From: Wyeomyia smithii
Taxonomy: Eukaryota > Arthropoda > Insecta > Diptera > Culicidae
Reading direction: 5' to 3'
NCBI RefSeq assembly: GCF_029784165.1
Contig: NC_073694.1
Location: forward strand, 46,843,674 to 46,907,673
DNA: 64,000 bases
Position numbers and translations under genes: made by a program. A model generated the notes under the pieces. It was not told the origin of the DNA. It ran no database searches and saw only the letters and a program-made list of their open reading frames with translations. This document shows positions 58,140 through 64,000 of the stretch, piece by piece. Every line of letters begins with the position of its first letter. Position 1 is the stretch's first letter.

Positions 58140-58915
58140 GGGTTTTAGGGGCCGGGAAAGGTTCCTATGATGGTTTGAGACCCCTATCTCTTCTGGAAGG
58201 GAGGGGTCCCATACAAACGAAATATAAATTTCTGCACATCTCAAAAACTAACCAAGCAAATGGAACCAAGTTTGGCATGTGGATGTTTTTAGGAGCAACA
58301 AATATGTTCATATTGGATCGACACCCCTCCCTCATCTAGAAGGGAGGGGTTCCATACAAGTTAAACACAAATTTTTCCACATCTCGGAAACTAACCAAAC
58401 AAATAGATCCAGCTTAGGTAGGTGGATGTTTTTAGGAGTAACAAATATATCCTTAATGGTTTGACACCCCTCCCTCTTCTACAAGGGAGGGGTCCCATAC
58501 AAATGAAACACGAATTTCGCACAGCTCGAGAACCAATCAAACAAATACAACCAAATTTGGTATGTGCATGTTTTTAAGAGGTATAAAATATTTCCATAAT
58601 GGTTTAACTCCCCTCCCTCTTCTGTGAGGGAGGGGTTCCATACAATTGAAACACAAATTTCTGCTTATCTCGAGAACTAACCAACTAAATGGAACCAAAT
58701 TTGGTAGGTGAATGTTTTTAGGGATAACAAATATATCCATAATGGTTTGACACCCCTCCCTCTTCGATAAGGGAGGGGTCCCATATAAATGAAACTCAAA
58801 TTTCGCACAGCTCGAGAACCAATCATGCAAATATAACCAAATTTGGCAAGTGAATGTTTTTAGGTGTAACAAATATATCCATAATGTTTCGACACTCTTT
58901 CTTCTTCTAGATAGT
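58140..58915 (+). repeat. Tandem repeat, about 142-bp unit, five to six units
   Basis: The landmark CCCTCCCTCTTCT..AAGGGAGGGG occurs near 58170, 58321, 58464, 58608 and 58750, with a decayed one at 58890. Each landmark is itself an inverted repeat able to form a hairpin with an 8-bp stem. Units also share CATACAAATGAAACACAAAT and AACCAAATTTGG. Confidence 0.9.
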
Positions 58916-58929
58916 ATTTGGAGATTTCC

Positions 58930-60330
58930 AAATACTATCTCGAAATCAAAACTGGCGACTTCCGGTTTCTGAAAAACAGCGGCAAATGACCAAATACCAC
59001 CCAATATAGGTATTTCCGGAATTTTTATAACGCACTGAAGCCACAAATCGACCTCAGACAACATTTCGAATTGTAAGATGGCGACTTCCGCTGTCCGGAA
59101 AACAGCCGAAAATTACCAAATAACACCCAATAGGGGTTTTTCTTCAACCAGAATGACGCACAGGGGCCAGGAATTGTCTTCAAATGCCATTTCGAAATCC
59201 AAGATGGCGACTTCCGGTTCCGAAAAACAGCGGCATATTATGACCAGATACCACCCAATATGGGTATTTCCGGAATTGTTATGATGCACTGAAGCCACAA
59301 ATCGACCTATCAACCTCAGACAACATTGTGAATTGTAAGATGGCGACTTCCGGTGTCTGGAAAACAGCCGAAAATGACAAAATACCACCTAATATGAGTT
59401 TTTTTTTTTAATTCTCGCTTATTTTCCGTCGGTCTATTTCCGCCCCTGTTGTGGCCAATTACCGACGCCCGGGGAGGCGACTCCACACCCAGGTCCCTAA
59501 CTCACGACCCGTTTATTAACGCGATGAAGGCGTGATCCCAGAGATTTTTCGCCTCAGAAAATCTTTCGGTGTCGGCTAGGATTGAATCTAGACCAGTTGG
59601 GTTGGTTGTGAGTGGATCACGCCACCTCACAACCATCGACACCTATGTCGGCGGTGGGATTCGAACCCAGGCGTCGAGCGTGGTTGGCGGAGACGTTACC
59701 AACCATCCTAATATGAGTGTTTCTTCAACCAGATAGACGCTCAGAGGCCAAAAATTGTCTCCTAATGCCATTTCATTTTGAAATTCAAGATGGCGTCTTC
59801 CGGTTTCTGGAAAACAGCGGCAAATGACCAAATACCACCCAATATGGGTATTTCCGGTATTGTTATGATGCACTGAAGCAACAAATCGACCTCGGACCAC
59901 ATTTTGAATTATAAGATGGCGACTTCCGGTGTCTGTAAAACAGCCAAAAATGACAAAATACCACCCAATATGAGTGTTTCTTTAACCAGAATGACGCTCA
60001 GGGGTCAGAAATTGTCTCCGAATGCCATTTTAAAATCCAAGATGGCGACTTACAGTTTCTGAAAAATAGCCTGAAGTGACCAAATACCATCCAATATCAC
60101 CGAATCCAGAATGATGCGAGGAGCTAAAAATTGACCTCAGACAGTAATTTGAATTGTAAAATGGCAACTTCTGGGAAACAGCCGAAAAAAACCCGAATAC
60201 TACTACATATGGATATTTCCGTAATCGAAATGATGTATAGAAGCCAAGCATTGACTCTGGACACCATTTTGAATTCGAAAATGACCACTTTCAGTTTCTA
60301 TAAAACAACGAAAATGACTGAAATGCATTC
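58930..60330 (+). repeat. Satellite-like array, about 125-bp unit with AAGATGGCGACTTCCGG
   Basis: Landmarks lie near 58951, 59075, 59201, 59336, 59787, 59913, 60039, 60156 and 60277. Odd and even units differ (..GAATTGTAAGATGG.. against ..AAATCCAAGATGG..), so the array is made of dimers of about 250 bp. It is interrupted by a SINE at 59400-59706; subtracting that, the spacing is regular. Units become more diverged towards the right end. Each carries the AAGATGGCG (YY1/Pho-like) and ACTTCCGG (ETS-like) words. Confidence 0.9.
59400..59706 (-). mobile_element. Feilai-like SINE, nearly full length
   Basis: A 307-base insertion with a perfect 12-bp duplication CCTAATATGAGT (59388-59399 and 59707-59718). 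On the - strand the B box is GGTTCGAATCC, the body matches the SINE at 19013-20013, and the 3' end is a run of A. It lies inside one unit of the 125-bp array, so it is younger than the array. Confidence 0.88.
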
Positions 60331-60824
60331 AATATTTTTCCGGAATAGAGGTGATGTACAAAAGCCAAAAGTCGAGGATGTTGTCATTCCGATAAAACCA
60401 CTCATTTCAAATGATATAAACAAATCGCAAGTATCCAAGGAATTCGAAATGTTTAAAATTATTAAATTGAACACTAAAATAGGCGAGACGAAGTTTGCCT
60501 AAATGTTTTGATATTTGGCCAACTTCTCTTCTAGTTAAAGAGAAGCTATCAAAAACTACTCTCCCTTAAACTGAGAGAGCAAACAAATGTTTACCCCTCA
60601 CACGCGATAATTAAGAGTGAAAAGGAACTCTGCGACTGAAATACTCTACGCCTAAATGTGGATAATTACTCACTCTGTGTGAGAGAAAGTCTAGTTCTCC
60701 AAGGGGTTTGGCGGGTAGAAAAGGAAATTTGGGCAAAAATCAAGAGAAAGGAAGAAGCCTTGGTGGAAAGTTACTTCAAAATGGATGATTAAGCTTCCGG
60801 AAAAGGTGAGTGGATTGCTTCTTA

Positions 60825-60880
60825 CAGCTCGGACTCGATTATCCGGAGTTTTGGAAAATATTTCACTCCGGATAATCGAA
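60825..60880. repeat. Perfect hairpin with pogo-like terminus
   Basis: CAGCTCGGACTCGATTATCC follows a TA (60823-60824), as in pogo-type elements. TCGATTATCCGGAGT (60835-60849) is repeated as exact reverse complement at 60865-60879 with a 15-base loop. It may be a collapsed element in which the two ends have come together. Confidence 0.55.
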
Positions 60881-61867
60881 CCAATAAAAATTCCTCCATT
60901 TGTAGAGTCAAGTATGCCCTTCAAAATGAAATCAAGAGATATTTTTTATTTTTGCCCCAAAAAGAATTACATACAAATGAAAAAAGCATATATTTTGATG
61001 AAAAATATTAATAACTTTGAGTAAAATAGAGATATTTACGATGATAGAATTGCAAATTGTTTCGCTTAAAAAGCTTTAAAAGTCGTTCAAAGACAGTTTT
61101 GAGATGAAACTTGAAATAAAAAAGTTAGAGCGTAAAAAGGTTTTTTTCAATATAAATCGGTTGTTTTTAAAAATAGAGAAAAGCTTTTTTCACAAAGTTA
61201 CTTAAAATAAATGAGACTATAATATTGTAGAAAAAAAATTTCTTCTATCTGCAAAGATAAAAAAGTTAAATACTTGATTACATCGAAAATGTTGGTCACC
61301 CTAATTTTCGACAATTTTTCAATAAGCGATTTATCATATGTAATAACTTTGTAGCAGAAAGTTTTTCTCTAAAACGTTGCTTTAGAGCTCTAGACCCAAA
61401 TTTCCCCCTAAATTTGGTTTCTGGACCATTGTGCAATGGTCGTATTAATCGCGGTATCCGCTCTCATGTTAAAGTAATGGCGAGATTACCAACGCCCCAT
61501 AGTCGCGTATATCTGGCTCGACCTTAAACTGCGTCGATTCGCCTTCTTTGTAGTCTTCTCCGTTAACGTTAAAATTTGATAGGGATCTTGTCATCCCTCT
61601 TTCGAGTATTGTACCTAACCTCTTTCGACCGTCGACACCCGACAAATTCGAAATTTCATATATTTTATGAATAGGATAGGGAACATATTTGAGGCAGCTC
61701 TAGGTGCTGCGTGTGTTCAATATACTCTAAATCTGTAAAGTGAGATACGAACATAAGAATATCAATTTGTTCTCTATCTTTTTCTCCGTCAGCACTTGTT
61801 TTCAGATTCTAGAAGCGATTTAATAAACTTTAACTTTAAAAAAAGTTCCCCATCGAGGGACACTGCA
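60881..61867. other. Intergenic stretch with one Transib-like terminus
   Basis: A/T-rich, no gene. At 61432-61447 TTTCTGGACCATTGTG closely resembles the right end of the element at 19871 (TTTCTGGACCACAGTG); on the - strand it starts CACAATGGTCCAGAAA. I found no matching left end. Confidence 0.4.
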
Positions 61868-62100
61868 AAGGATTTTCTTCAGTACCCGAATAGCGTCCGA
61901 ATAGCTTCAGTTTTGGTTGATTTTTTTCGTTTTATGATTTTTCTGCATTGAGCGGTATTTTATCTATTCGTAAAACAGCTAGGTAATCAGATATTTCGTT
62001 CTCATCATTGAAATTATCGATATTGATCAAAATTCAGGAGTTTGAGGCCCGTTTATTTCGACTGATTGAAATAGGTTCCACTGCTCAAGCCGTTTCTTAC
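61868..62100 (+). repeat. Dispersed repeat, copy 2 (partner at 42676)
   Basis: Same block as 42676-42920, with GATTTTCTTCAGTACCCGAA near its start and AAACAGCTAG.TAATCAGAT in the middle. Ends not defined. Confidence 0.7.
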
Positions 62101-64000
62101 TCTATTAGCAATTATTGAAGTGAACAGGTATACCCGGTACACAGAGGTAGTCTTTAAATAAAAACGATTAAATGATTCTCCTTGTCAGTAAACCCCACAA
62201 AACTCTTTCGAGTCTATGGTTCAATGTCCAACAAAATAAATTTGGTGTGGGAAAAAACATATTGCAGAGTATCCATTTTGAATTTCAAAATGGCGTCAGA
62301 TACTGATCAACGGTTTTCTGGTTGTTCTGGTTTTAAAAATTTTCACATCGAGGAGTTTTTGAATGTTTTCTACAGTTCTATACAGCTTCTCGAAAACCGA
62401 AGACCGTCATCCTAGATTTGCAAATAATGTTCAGTCTTTGGACATCAACTTCAACCCTTCATACCTGTGCGAGGGTCAGAAAATATTCATATTTATCATT
62501 TTCTTTTTATCTCATAATACACGAAAAAAATACTTACATCAGTTAGATCCCCCTTCCACTTTAACAGATTCCAATACGTCTATGACCACGTATTCCAAGT
62601 TCGATGAAAATTGGAGCACGTTCTCTATGATAAGCACACAAATAATCAATTTCATAAAAATAGATAATTAAAATATTTTCGCCAGCAGTCTACTTATTCC
62701 CCACTGTAAATCGGCTTCACTGCAAATCTTCGCAAATCTGCTGTCCTTTCTTCTTTTCGTTCCTCACATTCGGGGATAAAATTGAAAAAGAAACGTCCCC
62801 GATGTACATAAACCAACCAAAAAGGCGAGAAAAAAAGCGGAGGGAAATTAAAAGCTACTTTACTTTTGCCACAGCTTCCTTACTGAATGGAACGTGTCAA
62901 CCCCCGTGCGGTAACTGAGTTTGACGGCCAAAGAATAACTTGGTAGAGAAGCGGTTTTCGTGGGTAGGAAAGATTGTATTTGTTGCGCTAATGAGAATAG
63001 TTTTTGAGTAGAGCCATTTTGTTAAGTAAAATTTCTACCAATGACTGTGAATTAAAATGATACTGTTCTCTATTTTTGCTTCATTTTTTAACCCAAAAAA
63101 GTAGCCTCGGCTAGCACAGCGGAAAACTTATGTGGTTTTACGGTACAGGAATCCCACTAATCAAACACGGCACTCAACCACGAGCGCATTGTACACGGCT
63201 TACTCGGCTGGAAAACGATTCCCTAAATGTGTGATAATTCTCATAAAATTCATAGCACCAGTCAAATTTCGCTCCCGTCAAACATTTCCGCCGCGCGTTA
63301 CATCGAACCAACAACCCGTCTATATCCGCGTCGGTTGGAGTGTGTTCTGCACGGAAGCAGAAACATTCGGCACAAAAGAAAAGCATTTCCCTGTTGCGGT
63401 TTTCACAACGAGCCCACAATTATTCGGCATTTTGTTGAAGCGCCAGTTGTTTTTTTTTTTGTTTTTTGTTAGTTTCTTTCGTCGGATGTGATGTCTGTAT
63501 GCCATTCGGATGCATCCATTGGCTTGGCATGTTCCGAAATTCCGATTCTCGCCGTGACTCAAACCGCATTCCCAAGCAGACATGACCGCGTAAGAAATAT
63601 CTTCGCCATGCCCGGAAAGCGAGGAAAAATTTTGCATTATTGTATTCCAATTTTCGCTGTTGTTGGAATTCAATGTCCGGTTCAACGAACGCACAGCAAG
63701 CAGCGCTGCGTTGCGATTCTGGGCGTAAACTATGCTACAGGAACGTGTTAATGTATTGATTTACCCAATGATTTGTAGTTTGTCAGAAAATCACACTCCC
63801 CGAACTGTTGTTGCTTTCCTATGGAAGACTGTTCTTACAGACCGGTTTCGTGTAGTATCTACTGTTGGAACTAATTATCTGTGACAGTTGTACATAATAA
63901 TGGTATGAAAAGCTATGATATATTTTTCGACTTTTTCGACGGGGTGTAATTGATCCGTAAGATTTTTGGAGCGACTGTTCGCTACCTTGATAAATTAATT
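62101..64000. other. Apparently single-copy stretch, no gene called
   Basis: 62850-63760 has a more even composition with no repeats from this window. Several short overlapping frames on both strands exist (longest 124 codons, 63320-63694, - strand), without similarity to a known protein or convincing splice signals. It may hold untranslated or regulatory sequence of a gene beyond the window. Confidence 0.35.

Noticed and set aside
58140..60330. CRISPR array
   Set aside because: Tandem units are 125-142 bp, without spacers of unrelated sequence, in a eukaryotic genome.
63320..63694. 124-codon open frame on the - strand
   Set aside because: Overlaps other open frames on both strands in a G/C-richer patch; no protein similarity that I can recognise.

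Overview
This window is eukaryotic and looks like gene-poor, repeat-rich DNA from a mosquito, most likely a culicine (Aedes/Culex type). The evidence is GT-AG introns, a CAAAATG-type start context, tRNA-derived SINEs resembling the Aedes Feilai family, R1-clade, RTE, Jockey-like, copia and CsRn1-type retroelements, and many short inverted-repeat elements. The species is an inference; nothing in the window fixes it.

The only host gene I can support is the 3' end of a Runt-domain (RUNX) transcription factor on the + strand. It consists of an internal exon (7823-8020), a 72-bp phase-1 intron, a terminal exon (8093-8898) ending in the Groucho-binding VWRPY tail, and a 3'UTR with poly(A) signals near 9710-9723. 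The Runt domain itself is not in the window and must lie upstream.

Layout: 1-7700 is non-coding, with a composite dispersed repeat carrying CCAAT and TATA boxes. 7823-9723 is the RUNX 3' end. 11285-15568 is a decayed R1-clade LINE. 15823-16030 is a tRNA-derived SINE with a perfect 12-bp target duplication. 19013-21255 is a nest of elements: a SINE split by a Transib-like MITE, and another repeat split by a TATA-duplicating MITE. 21340-22960 is a copia relic. 23190-23580 is a LINE reverse-transcriptase scrap split by a piggyBac-like MITE. 24368-25227 is a foldback element built of GGCAGAAT repeats. 30084-34372 is a nearly intact, very young Ty3/gypsy element of CsRn1 type. 34900-35330 is a mariner transposase relic, and 36807-37631 a Jockey-like reverse-transcriptase end. 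37712-42089 is a complete but mutated copia-like element on the - strand. 42183-44470 is an RTE relic. 49161-49745 holds a MITE and a minisatellite, 54165-57000 repeats with a long inverted repeat, and 58140-60330 two adjacent satellite-like arrays.

The CsRn1-type element is the most complete functional unit. It has 174-bp LTRs differing at one position, a TACT target duplication, a primer site matching tRNA-Trp, a CHCC gag motif, and a textbook -1 frameshift signal between gag and pol (A AAA AAC, an 8-nt spacer, a 10-bp stem). Its remaining frame breaks sit in homopolymers. Most other elements are broken by stops, frameshifts, deletions and nested insertions, so their relative ages can be read from the nesting.
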